A stretch of 64,000 nt of DNA, taken from the NCBI GenBank assembly GCA_023391815.1, contig JAEWAF010000026.1, positions 40,508 to 104,507 on the forward strand, written 5' to 3'. A program made the translations under genes and the position numbers. Below are positions 23,612 through 31,622 of the stretch, piece after piece; position 1 is the stretch's first letter; the number at the start of each line of letters is the position of its first letter. The notes below the pieces were generated by a model that was given only the letters and a program-made list of their open reading frames with translations, made no database searches and was not told the DNA's origin. This DNA comes from Pseudomonadota bacterium (GTDB lineage Bacteria; Pseudomonadota; Gammaproteobacteria; Steroidobacterales; Steroidobacteraceae).

Positions 23612-23779
23612 ATGAAGCCGTTGGTATGGTTGGGATTGGCGTTGGTAGTGGCGTGGGCCGTGCTCTGGCTCGGCGTCAAGATGGCCGTGTTCGCGGTCCA
23701 TGCGTTGCTACTGATCGGCGTGGTGCTGATCGGCTGGGGCCTGCTGCATCGAGGGCACGCCGGCAGCAATCCGTCTTAA
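23612..23779 (+). CDS. Small two-helix membrane protein (55 residues)
   Basis: ATG 23612 follows AGAGGCGAG. The protein is almost entirely two hydrophobic helices (LVWLGLALVVAWAVLWLG and VFAVHALLLIGVVLIGWGLL) ended by a short hydrophilic tail. The open frame extends to 23432, but the upstream part is non-hydrophobic and lies in the S9 peptidase leader. Function unknown; it lies 16 bases before the topoisomerase gene and may be co-transcribed with it. Confidence 0.55.
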   Translation: MKPLVWLGLALVVAWAVLWLGVKMAVFAVHALLLIGVVLIGWGLLHRGHAGSNPS

Positions 23780-23795
23780 CATTTGATGGTTGGCG

Positions 23796-24872
23796 ATGCG
23801 TGACCTGCCGCCAGACCTCCCCGAGTCGGTGTTGCAGGCTCATCGGCATGCACGCGCCAACGGATTGATTTACGTCTCCGACGCCGAGCCCGGGATCGAG
23901 CGTCACAAGCGCGGCACGGGCTTCTACTATGTCGGGCCGGACCGCAAGCCCGTCGGCGACGAGCGGGTACTGGAGCGAATCCGCAAGCTGGCGATTCCGC
24001 CGGCGTATACCGAAGTCTGGATCTGCACCAAGGAGCGCGGTCATCTGCAAGCGACCGGGCGCGATGCGCGGCGGCGTAAGCAGTATCGCTATCACCCGGA
24101 CTGGCGCACCACGCGCGACAACGGCAAGTTCTCCAAGATGATCGAATTCGGCGCGCAGTTGCCGAAGCTGCGACGCCGTCTCAAGCAGGACCTGGCGCTG
24201 CCCGGATTGCCGAAGAACAAAGTGCTCGCGGTCATCGTCACTTTGCTCGAAGAAACATTGATCCGCGTCGGCAACGAGGAGTACGCGCGCGCCAATCGCT
24301 CTTATGGGCTGACGACGCTGAGAAACAAGCATGTGAAGTTTCTGCGAGACGGTCGCGCGTCTTTCCACTTCCGGGGCAAGAGCGGTCGGCAACATGAAGT
24401 GGTGCTCGATGACAAACGGCTCGCGCGCCTGATCAGACACATTCAGCAGCTGCCCGGCCAGGCGTTGTTCCAGTACGTGGACGACGACGGTCAGCGTCAG
24501 CCGGTGGATTCGGGCATGGTGAACGAGTATCTGCGCGAGGCCATGGGCGGCGACAACGATTTCACCGCCAAGGACTTTCGAACCTGGGGCGGCACGGTCC
24601 GGGCGATTGCCTTCCTGGCCTGTCAGCAACGGCAGGAACCGCTGAGTCAGCGCGCCTTCAACGGGTGTGTAGCTGCGACGGCGCGTAGCGTGGCCGAGAC
24701 CCTGGGCAACACGCCGGCGGTCTGCCGCAAGTCATATATCAATCCGGTCGTGTTCGATGCCTGGAAGGCCGGGATCGTCGAGAAACGGGTGCCGCGCAAG
24801 TCGATGTCACCGCGCCAGATGGAGCTGGCCGCGCTGGCGTTGCTCAAACTTCAGCACAAGACCAAACGTTAA
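23796..24872 (+). CDS. DNA topoisomerase IB (poxvirus type)
   Basis: A 358-residue enzyme; ATG 23796 is used, with a TTG two codons earlier possible. It shows the bacterial TopIB layout: an N-terminal beta domain (GIERHKRGTGFYYVGPDRKPV, key part GTGFYYVGPD), KLAIPPAYTEVWIC, GRDARRRKQYRYHPDWR, the catalytic helix RVGNEEYARANRSYGLTTLR (Arg157), KDFRTWGGT (Arg262) and the active-site Tyr314 in CRKSYINP. It relaxes supercoils by nicking and a 3'-phosphotyrosine link. Found patchily in bacteria and not essential. Confidence 0.93.
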   Translation: MRDLPPDLPESVLQAHRHARANGLIYVSDAEPGIERHKRGTGFYYVGPDRKPVGDERVLERIRKLAIPPAYTEVWICTKERGHLQATGRDARRRKQYRYHPDWRTTRDNGKFSKMIEFGAQLPKLRRRLKQDLALPGLPKNKVLAVIVTLLEETLIRVGNEEYARANRSYGLTTLRNKHVKFLRDGRASFHFRGKSGRQHEVVLDDKRLARLIRHIQQLPGQALFQYVDDDGQRQPVDSGMVNEYLREAMGGDNDFTAKDFRTWGGTVRAIAFLACQQRQEPLSQRAFNGCVAATARSVAETLGNTPAVCRKSYINPVVFDAWKAGIVEKRVPRKSMSPRQMELAALALLKLQHKTKR

Positions 24873-24950
24873 CTGGTCGTTTGCGCTTCAGGCGCCTCTC
24901 CAGCAAGATGCGCCCGCCGGGACGCGGCCCGGCACAGAAGCGATAGGCGC

Positions 24951-27701
24951 ATGCAGCCGGAAAAACAAGCGTCCTCCAAAGGATCGACCATCGGCCTGGC
25001 GTTGTTGGTCGGCGTGCTCGGCGCGTCGTTGACGTCGGAGCTGGAGAACTTCTGGTTCGGTGCGTTGCTCGGGGCCCTGCTGGCGCAGATCTTTCATCTG
25101 CGTGGGCGTGTCTCATCGCTGGATGAGCAACTCCGGTCGTTGCGGATGTCCGTCGAGATTCCGGAGCCGAAGCGACCCGCTTCTCCGCCACAAGCAGCGG
25201 CTGAAAGCACACTGCCGCCGGCAGCGCCGTCGATTGCAGCGGCTCGAGCGCCGGCGGAGCAAGTGACGGCGCCAGTGCCGCCCAGGGTTGCTGAGCCAAC
25301 GCCGCCGCGCGAACGAGTGGAGCCCACCCCGCCATCGCGCCGTGCTCCGCCACCCCCGTCGGAACCTTCTGCCATCGATCGAGTGCTCGGCGAGTTCATG
25401 GGTTGGCTCAAGCGTGGCAATCCGCTCGCGCGCATCGGTATCGTCATTCTGTTCTTCGGCGCGACGTTCCTGGCGAAGTACGCCGCCGAGAACAGCCTCT
25501 TCCCGATCGAGCTGCGTTTCGTAGCGATTGCCATCGGCGCATTCGCACTCCTCATCGTCGGCTGGCGACTGCGGGACAAACGCGCCATCTATGCGCAGCT
25601 GCTCCAAGGCGGTGGCATCGCCGGCTTGTATCTAACCGTTTACGCCGCGACCCGGTTCGACTTGCTCCCGACCGGACTGGCCTTCGGTTTGCTGGTCGTG
25701 ATCGCGTTGGCAGCGGCCATTCTTGCCGTCGGACAGAACGCGCTGTCGCTCGCCGTTATCGGCACCGCCGGTGGCTTCCTCGCGCCCATCATGGTGTCGA
25801 CGGGCAGCGGCAACTTCGTCGCATTGTTCAGCTACTACGCCGTGCTCAATCTCGGCGTGTTCGCGGTGGCCTGGTTCCGCACCTGGAAGGTGCTCAACGT
25901 GCTGGGCTTCCTGTTCACGTTCACGATCACCGGTCTGTGGCGGGTCAACGGTTACGAGAGCGACGATCGGTTCGTGGCCGACGCATTCCTGATCCTGTTC
26001 TTCCTCATGTACGTCGGCGTGTCGATCCTGAACTGCGTGCGCCAGCCACCGGACTTGAAAGGTTACGTCTCCGGCTCGCTCGTGTTCGGATTGCCCATCG
26101 TCGCATTCGGCCTGCACGCGTCGATGGTCTCGCCGATCGAATACGCCATGGCTTGGAGCGCCTTTGCACTCGGCGCGTTCTATCTGCTGTTGGGGTGGGT
26201 GCTGTATCAAACGCGTCGCGAGAGTTTCCGCCTGCTGGTCGAGGCCTTCGCCGCGTTGGGCGTGATCTTCGCCAGTCTCGCGATTCCGCTGGCATTCGAT
26301 ACGCGCACCACAGCGGCGATGTGGGCCGTCGAAGGCGCGGGCTTGCTCTGGCTCGGTGTACGTCAGGAACGCAAACTCGCCCGAGCATTCGGTGCGCTGC
26401 TGCAGATCATGGCGGGGATGGGTTACCTGATCGGCATGCAGTATCGGAACGCCGCGGATTGGCCGGTGTTGAACAGCACTTTCCTGGGCGCCGCGATGCT
26501 CAGCATCTCCGGTCTCTGCACGGGGTACTGGTTGTTTCGCAATCGCCCGAGGCAAGCGCGCTATGAAAATGGCGCGGATGTCGTGTTCACAGTGTGGAGC
26601 GTGGGCTGGTGGTTGCTCGGCGGCTTTCGAGAGATCGATATGTTCCTGCCGAGCGCTTCGTACGGCGGCGCGCTGAGCTTCGGGGCGCTCACGGTCGCGC
26701 TGCTCGCCTTCCTCAGCCTGAGACGCGAATGGCAGTTGCCGCTGCTCATCGCAACCTGGCTGCCGCCGCTGTTTGCGTTGTTTGCACTGGCTGGAGCGGC
26801 GGACTTCGGGCATCCATTCATTCGCTGGGGTGCGCTGGGCTGGGCGCTGCTGTTCGCTGCGCACTTCTCGATGTTGCGCCTGGGCGAGAGCCGTGACATT
26901 CGAGGCCTGAACTGGCTGCACGCCGGCGCGGCGTGGGTGGTGACGCTGGTCGTTGCCTGGGAAGCCAGCTATCAAATCGCCGAGCTGACGACCGGCGTAT
27001 GGGCGTTGTTGCCCTGGGGTGTCGTGCCCGCGTTGGTCATCGCCTGGCTCGGACGCCAACAGTTGCAACCGCGATGGCCACTAGCGGTGCGCGAGCAAGC
27101 GTATCGAATCCACGGCGCGATTCCGGCCGCAGTAGGCATGACGCTGTGGATCTTTCTGATCGATGTCAGCAATACGGGCGATTCGACCTGGCTGCCGTAT
27201 CTGCCGTTGTTGAACCCGCTGGATATCAGCGTCGCGCTGTGTTTCGCATCGCTCGCGATGTGGTGGAGCTCGTTGAACGACTCGCAGCGCGAGACCTGCT
27301 GGCCATTCGATCCTCGCGCATTGATCGCTATCGTCGCCGCGCTGGTGTTCGTTTGGTTGAACGCCGCGTTGATCCGCACGCTTCATCACAACTTCGGCGC
27401 GCCGATCACTGTCTATGGCATGGCGCATTCGACCCTGGTGCAGGCCTCGATCTCCATCTTCTGGGGTGTGTTGGGCTTCACCGCCATGACGCTCGCCGCC
27501 CGCCAGCGCTGGCGTTACGTCTGGATCGTGGGCGCGGCGTTGATGATCGTGGTGGTTGCGAAGCTGTTCCTGGTGGATCTGTCCAATGTCGGTACCGTCG
27601 CGCGCATCACCTCGTTCCTCACGGTGGGCGCGTTGCTGCTGGTGACGGGCTATCTCGCGCCTCTACCGCCGCGCAAGCTGAGCGAGCAGGTAACGGAGTA
27701 A
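24951..27701 (+). CDS. DUF2339 polytopic membrane protein
   Basis: A 916-residue protein. A first helix (TIGLALLVGVLGASLTSELE) and a short coiled segment (HLRGRVSSLDEQLRSLRM) are followed by a Pro/Ala-rich linker (about residues 70-140), then the domain-defining FMGWLKRGNPLARIGIVILF and some twenty hydrophobic helices. DUF2339 proteins are of unknown function. They are commonly encoded next to DUF3999 proteins, as here, where the stop TAA overlaps the next ATG (TAATG), implying a two-protein membrane/periplasm complex. Confidence 0.85.
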   Translation: MQPEKQASSKGSTIGLALLVGVLGASLTSELENFWFGALLGALLAQIFHLRGRVSSLDEQLRSLRMSVEIPEPKRPASPPQAAAESTLPPAAPSIAAARAPAEQVTAPVPPRVAEPTPPRERVEPTPPSRRAPPPPSEPSAIDRVLGEFMGWLKRGNPLARIGIVILFFGATFLAKYAAENSLFPIELRFVAIAIGAFALLIVGWRLRDKRAIYAQLLQGGGIAGLYLTVYAATRFDLLPTGLAFGLLVVIALAAAILAVGQNALSLAVIGTAGGFLAPIMVSTGSGNFVALFSYYAVLNLGVFAVAWFRTWKVLNVLGFLFTFTITGLWRVNGYESDDRFVADAFLILFFLMYVGVSILNCVRQPPDLKGYVSGSLVFGLPIVAFGLHASMVSPIEYAMAWSAFALGAFYLLLGWVLYQTRRESFRLLVEAFAALGVIFASLAIPLAFDTRTTAAMWAVEGAGLLWLGVRQERKLARAFGALLQIMAGMGYLIGMQYRNAADWPVLNSTFLGAAMLSISGLCTGYWLFRNRPRQARYENGADVVFTVWSVGWWLLGGFREIDMFLPSASYGGALSFGALTVALLAFLSLRREWQLPLLIATWLPPLFALFALAGAADFGHPFIRWGALGWALLFAAHFSMLRLGESRDIRGLNWLHAGAAWVVTLVVAWEASYQIAELTTGVWALLPWGVVPALVIAWLGRQQLQPRWPLAVREQAYRIHGAIPAAVGMTLWIFLIDVSNTGDSTWLPYLPLLNPLDISVALCFASLAMWWSSLNDSQRETCWPFDPRALIAIVAALVFVWLNAALIRTLHHNFGAPITVYGMAHSTLVQASISIFWGVLGFTAMTLAARQRWRYVWIVGAALMIVVVAKLFLVDLSNVGTVARITSFLTVGALLLVTGYLAPLPPRKLSEQVTE

Positions 27702-29077
27702 TGGAATCGTCTATGACCGTGCGTTCAATGGTTGTCTCGGTGAGTTGTTTGCTGGCGACGAGCGTCGGTGCGGCGCCGCCCAGCAAGAACGATTATTCGA
27801 GTGGCATGTCGATCCGATCGAACTACTCGCAGCCGATGATCGAAACCGTGCTGCCCGACGATGTGTATCGGGTCGTGACTCGCACCGATCTCGGCGACCT
27901 TCGAGTCTTCAACGCCAACGGCACACCGGTGCCGCATGCGTTCTGCGCGGCTCCGTCGAGCATGGCGCCGCAGGTGACCGAGCAGTCGCTGCCTGTGTTC
28001 GTGCTGCGAGGTCGGGATCAGATCTACACCGACAACTCGCGCATCGCCGTCCAAACATCGTCGGGCACGCGGGTGAATGTGGAGGAGTCGACGCCGGCGG
28101 CGCCGGAAGTCGTGAGCGGGCTGATCCACATCATCGATGCTCGCGAGACTCAACCCTTGCGCGCGATTCGTTTCGATTGGCGCAGTCCCGACGGCGTTTC
28201 CGAAGTCAAAGTCCGCATCGAAGCCAGCGAGGATCTGGATCGATGGCAAACCGTCGTGCCCGCGAGCACGTTGTTACTTGCGCAACAGGGCGGTCAGGAG
28301 CTGCGTCGCGAGCGTATCGAGCTGCCGACTCGCCAATATGAATATCTGCGCGTGCAGCGAGTCGACGACGGTCCGCCGCTGACCCTCAACTCCGTGACCG
28401 CCGAGGAAGTGTCCGCGGCGGAAGAGATCGAGCCCCTGTGGTTCAGCGCGACTCATGTGGATTCGAAGGACGCCGACGTTCTGTACTTCGACGCGCAACA
28501 CATGGCGCCCGTCACCTATGCGCGCGTGCGTCTGGCGCAGGAAAACAGCACGGTCAACGTTAGTTTGGAAAGCCGGCCGGATGAACAGTCGGCGTGGCGC
28601 GGCCGCTGGAGCGGTGAAAGTTATGTGATCGTTTCGGACACGGTACGACGGGAGAGCCCGCCGGCGCAGTTCGAAGCGACCACCGATCGATACTGGCGCG
28701 TGCGGATTCTGAAAGATCCCCAGGTGTATCGGGACAGCACGCTCGAGTTGGGGTATCGACCCGCCAGGCTGCGATTCCTGGCGCAGGGCCCCGGTCCGTT
28801 CACGATGGCGTTCGGCAGCCGCCGGGCGGAACCGGCACAACCGGCGGTTTGCGACGGTTTGCTGGCAAACATCAGCGCGGCCGACCGCGAGCGCATGATC
28901 GAACAGGGATTCGTCGACCCGATGGTGCCGTTGGGCGGTGCCGATGCCCTGAAACCGCTGCCCGAGAAGACGCCAACCAAAGTAGTGGTTTTATGGGGGG
29001 TGCTGGTGATCGGCGTGGCGCTGCTGGTGGCAATGGCCCTGTCGTTGTTGAAACGGGTCAGGCATCCCACGAACTGA
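27701..29077 (+). CDS. DUF3999 periplasmic protein, partner of DUF2339
   Basis: A 458-residue protein with an N-terminal signal peptide (about residues 1-25), a beta-rich periplasmic body and a single C-terminal membrane helix (VVVLWGVLVIGVALLVAMALSLL, near residues 425-450) followed by a basic end. Family-type blocks include DVYRVVTRTDLGDLRVFNANG near the start and FTMAFGSR near the end. The start at 27701 overlaps the upstream stop; Met5 at 27713 is an alternative. The pair probably forms an envelope complex; sugar- or exopolysaccharide-related roles have been guessed but nothing here shows it. Confidence 0.8.
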   Translation: MESSMTVRSMVVSVSCLLATSVGAAPPSKNDYSSGMSIRSNYSQPMIETVLPDDVYRVVTRTDLGDLRVFNANGTPVPHAFCAAPSSMAPQVTEQSLPVFVLRGRDQIYTDNSRIAVQTSSGTRVNVEESTPAAPEVVSGLIHIIDARETQPLRAIRFDWRSPDGVSEVKVRIEASEDLDRWQTVVPASTLLLAQQGGQELRRERIELPTRQYEYLRVQRVDDGPPLTLNSVTAEEVSAAEEIEPLWFSATHVDSKDADVLYFDAQHMAPVTYARVRLAQENSTVNVSLESRPDEQSAWRGRWSGESYVIVSDTVRRESPPAQFEATTDRYWRVRILKDPQVYRDSTLELGYRPARLRFLAQGPGPFTMAFGSRRAEPAQPAVCDGLLANISAADRERMIEQGFVDPMVPLGGADALKPLPEKTPTKVVVLWGVLVIGVALLVAMALSLLKRVRHPTN

Positions 29078-29082
29078 GACGA

Positions 29083-29137
29083 GGTAAAGTCACGTCTTTT
29101 ACCGACTCGCGCGAGGGTCGTGGCAGGATGCTCGATC
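29083..29137 (+). repeat. Copy A of a dispersed intergenic element
   Basis: 55 bases upstream of mnmG that match, with about 11 mismatches and one gap, the bases at 63907-63962 on the other strand. The best conserved core is GGGTCGTGGCAGGA at 29115-29128. In this copy the part before the core contains the palindrome CTCGC GCGAG. The core is followed after a further 18 bases by TAGAAT, so the element may carry the mnmG promoter (TGGCAG / TAGAAT). Confidence 0.55.
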
Positions 29138-29150
29138 CCTCGCATAGAAT
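29122..29150 (+). promoter_or_regulatory. Possible mnmG promoter
   Basis: TGGCAG at 29121-29126 and TAGAAT near 29145-29150, separated by 18 bases, about 45 bases before the mnmG start codon. The -10 is good and the -35 weak. It overlaps the dispersed element described at 29083-29137, and the same arrangement (core, then an AT-rich hexamer) is seen in the second copy upstream of the gene that starts at 63838. Confidence 0.4.
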
Positions 29151-29194
29151 GACCGCCCTTTTCCCCCGGGCCGGGCGCGTATCGCCCTATTCCC

Positions 29195-31120
29195 ATGCGC
29201 TTTCCGCAAGATTTCGATGTCATCGTGGTAGGCGGCGGTCATGCCGGTACCGAGGCTGCTCTGGCCTCGGCGCGGATGGGTGCGCGCACGCTTCTGCTCA
29301 CGCAGAGCATCGAGACGCTGGGTCAGATGAGCTGCAATCCCGCCATCGGCGGCATCGGCAAAGGCCATCTGGTGAAGGAAATCGATGCGCTGGGCGGCGC
29401 CATGGCGCAGGCCGCGGATCGGGGCGGGATTCAGTTTCGTACGCTGAATGCCAGCAAGGGTCCGGCCGTTCGGGCAACCCGCGCTCAGGCCGATCGCGTG
29501 CTCTACAAGGCCGCGGTCCGCGCCATGCTGGAGAACCAGCCGAACCTGACGCTGTTTCAGCAGGAAGTCGCCGATCTCATCGTCGAGCACGAGCGCGTTC
29601 ACGGCGTCGTGACTCAGACCGGCATCGAGTTTCGCGCGCGCGCCGTGGTGCTCACGGTGGGCACGTTCCTGGCCGGCAAGATTCACGTCGGTCTCACCAA
29701 TTATCAGGGCGGTCGCGCCGGCGATCCGCCATCGAACCGGCTCGCCGAACGGCTGCGTGCGCTGCCATTCCGCGTCGGTCGTTTGAAGACGGGCACGCCG
29801 CCGCGAATCGACGGTCGCACGATCAACTATGAGGGCCTGCTGGTGCAGCCGGGCGATGAGCCGGCGCCGGTGTTCTCCTATCTCGGCCGTCGCAGCGATC
29901 ATCCTCGCCAGGTGAATTGCCACATCACCGCGACCAATGAGCGCACGCACGACATCATTCGCGCCGGCTGCGATCGTTCGCCCATGTACACGGGCGTGAT
30001 CGAAGGCGTCGGTCCGCGCTATTGCCCGTCGGTGGAAGACAAGATTCATCGCTTCGCCGACAAGACCTCGCATCAGATTTTCATCGAGCCGGAAGGACTG
30101 ACGACGCACGAGATTTATCCCAACGGCATCTCCACCAGCTTGCCGTTCGACGTGCAGCTGGAGCTGGTGCGCTCGATCAAGGGGTTCGAGAACGCGCACA
30201 TCACGCGGCCCGGCTATGCCATCGAGTACGACTACTTCGATCCGCGCGACTTGCGTTACAGCCTGGAGACGAAATTCATCGGCGGTCTGTTCTTTGCCGG
30301 TCAGATCAATGGCACGACAGGTTACGAAGAGGCCGCTGCTCAAGGTTTGCTTGCAGGCTTGAATGCCGCGTTGCTGACGCAGGAGCGCGAGCCGTGGACG
30401 CCACGTCGCGATGAAGCTTACATCGGTGTGCTCGTCGACGACCTGATCACTCGTGGCACCAGCGAACCGTATCGCATGTTCACCAGCCGTGCCGAATACC
30501 GACTGCTGCTTCGGGAAGACAACGCCGATTTGCGTCTGACTGCGAAGGGTCGCGAGCTCGGCCTGGTGAACGACGAGCGCTGGGCGTTCTTCAACGCGAA
30601 GCGTGAGGCGATCGATGCCGAAGTGATTCGCCTGGACAAGGCGATCGTCCGCCCTCAGCACCTCAGCGAGGAGCGTTCGATCGAATTGCTCGGCACCACG
30701 CTGGCTCGCGAAGCTCACGGTTTCGATTTGTTACGACGACCCGAAGTCTCGTATGCATCGCTGACTGCCATCGAGCAGGTCGGCAAGCCGGATTGGATGA
30801 ATGCCGCCGACGCCGATGAGCGGCTGGCTGAACAGGTGCAGCTGCAAGTCGAAGTGCAGGCGAAGTACACCGGCTACATCGATCGCCAGCAGGATGAGAT
30901 CGAGCGTCAGCGACGTCATGAAGACACGCGGCTGCCAGACAATATCGATTACGCGCAGGTTCGCGGGCTATCCATGGAAGTTCGTCAGCGCCTGCAGGAA
31001 GCCCGGCCGGATACGGTCGGTCGCGCGGCGCGCATTCCCGGCGTGACGCCAGCGGCGATTTCACTTTTGCTGGTTCATCTGAAGCGTCGGCAGGGTGTTC
31101 CCTCACAGCGAGCGAGTTGA
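29195..31120 (+). CDS. mnmG: MnmG (GidA), tRNA U34 carboxymethylaminomethyl synthesis
   Basis: A 641-residue FAD enzyme that with MnmE forms the cmnm5 group on U34 of several tRNAs. Visible: FAD-binding DVIVVGGGHAGTEAALASAR at residues 6-25, MSCNPAIGGIGKGHLVKE, FRTLNASKGPAVRATRAQ, LKTGTPPRIDG, GPRYCPSVEDKI, and the C-terminal helical part with RIPGVTPAAISLLLVHLK. Full length for the family. In most gammaproteobacteria rsmG follows directly; here it does not. Confidence 0.97.
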   Translation: MRFPQDFDVIVVGGGHAGTEAALASARMGARTLLLTQSIETLGQMSCNPAIGGIGKGHLVKEIDALGGAMAQAADRGGIQFRTLNASKGPAVRATRAQADRVLYKAAVRAMLENQPNLTLFQQEVADLIVEHERVHGVVTQTGIEFRARAVVLTVGTFLAGKIHVGLTNYQGGRAGDPPSNRLAERLRALPFRVGRLKTGTPPRIDGRTINYEGLLVQPGDEPAPVFSYLGRRSDHPRQVNCHITATNERTHDIIRAGCDRSPMYTGVIEGVGPRYCPSVEDKIHRFADKTSHQIFIEPEGLTTHEIYPNGISTSLPFDVQLELVRSIKGFENAHITRPGYAIEYDYFDPRDLRYSLETKFIGGLFFAGQINGTTGYEEAAAQGLLAGLNAALLTQEREPWTPRRDEAYIGVLVDDLITRGTSEPYRMFTSRAEYRLLLREDNADLRLTAKGRELGLVNDERWAFFNAKREAIDAEVIRLDKAIVRPQHLSEERSIELLGTTLAREAHGFDLLRRPEVSYASLTAIEQVGKPDWMNAADADERLAEQVQLQVEVQAKYTGYIDRQQDEIERQRRHEDTRLPDNIDYAQVRGLSMEVRQRLQEARPDTVGRAARIPGVTPAAISLLLVHLKRRQGVPSQRAS

Positions 31121-31173
31121 TTTCGCGCCTTTGCCGCGGAATTCGAAGTCGTTTCACAACTCCGGGAGGGGGC

Positions 31174-31193
31174 ATGGCGACGGCGGTCGCCAT
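31174..31193. promoter_or_regulatory. Inverted repeat downstream of mnmG
   Basis: ATGGCGAC, four bases, GTCGCCAT: a perfect 8-base inverted repeat in the 201-base gap after mnmG. It is preceded by GGGAGGGGG and opens an 8-codon frame that I do not believe is a gene. It may be an operator or an mRNA hairpin; no T-run follows, so it is not a normal terminator. I see nothing else in this gap. Confidence 0.35.
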
Positions 31194-31321
31194 TCCGTAA
31201 AGTTCGGCTCGTCCCCGGTCGATGCTTTGAGCGAGGCCACGGCGCAGGCTGTGATCTCATTCGTCGTTTCCCCGAGGGCTGGCTGCTAGTCTTTCATCCA
31301 TCTTCAACCGTTCGCACGTCC

Positions 31322-31609
31322 ATGATCTGGTTCGCCCTATTCGCCTGCTCGGTGTTCGGCTTGTACTTCTGGCGGCAATATGTCCAGAAGCAGCGTGAGT
31401 TGAACAGCCCGCTCGCCAGCCATCGCTCCGGCCATAGTCACATCGGTCAGGTCGTGGTGCTGGAGCAGGGACTGCAGAACGGCGCGGGTCGTATCCGCCT
31501 CGGCAATCGGGATTGGCCGATTCGCGGTCCGAACCTGCCGCCCGGCGCGAAAGCTCGCGTCACGGGGGTGGACGGCACGGTGCTGCTGGTGGATCGCGTC
31601 GCCGCCTGA
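31322..31609 (+). CDS. Small NfeD-like membrane-anchored protein
   Basis: A 95-residue protein with one N-terminal helix (WFALFACSVFGLYFW), a short charged linker and a C-terminal OB-like beta barrel: HIGQVVVLEQGLQNGAGRIR, then RGPNLPPGAKARVTGVDGTV. The pattern of GQV...GRIRLGNRDWPIRG...G..V.V..V.G..L.V matches the soluble domain of NfeD proteins, which partner SPFH/stomatin proteases; no such partner is next to it. Function unknown. Confidence 0.6.
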   Translation: MIWFALFACSVFGLYFWRQYVQKQRELNSPLASHRSGHSHIGQVVVLEQGLQNGAGRIRLGNRDWPIRGPNLPPGAKARVTGVDGTVLLVDRVAA

Positions 31610-31622
31610 CAAATCTCACCGA

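Noticed and set aside
26933..27700. An N-terminal extension of the DUF3999 frame overlapping the DUF2339 gene
   Set aside because: The extension is a shadow of the DUF2339 frame. The real start must give the signal peptide that begins at 27701 or 27713.
29115..29137. The element core as a sigma-54 promoter (TGGCA ... GC)
   Set aside because: The TGGCA part fits, but the -12 GC does not: the distance from GG leads to GA, not GC, in both copies.
29099..30718. A 539-codon open frame antisense to mnmG
   Set aside because: Same cause. The translation is Arg/Ala/Gly-rich with no domain, and mnmG is unambiguous.
31174..31200. An 8-codon ORF behind a strong Shine-Dalgarno
   Set aside because: It lies inside the inverted repeat and is too short. 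The purine-rich run is better explained as part of the structure.
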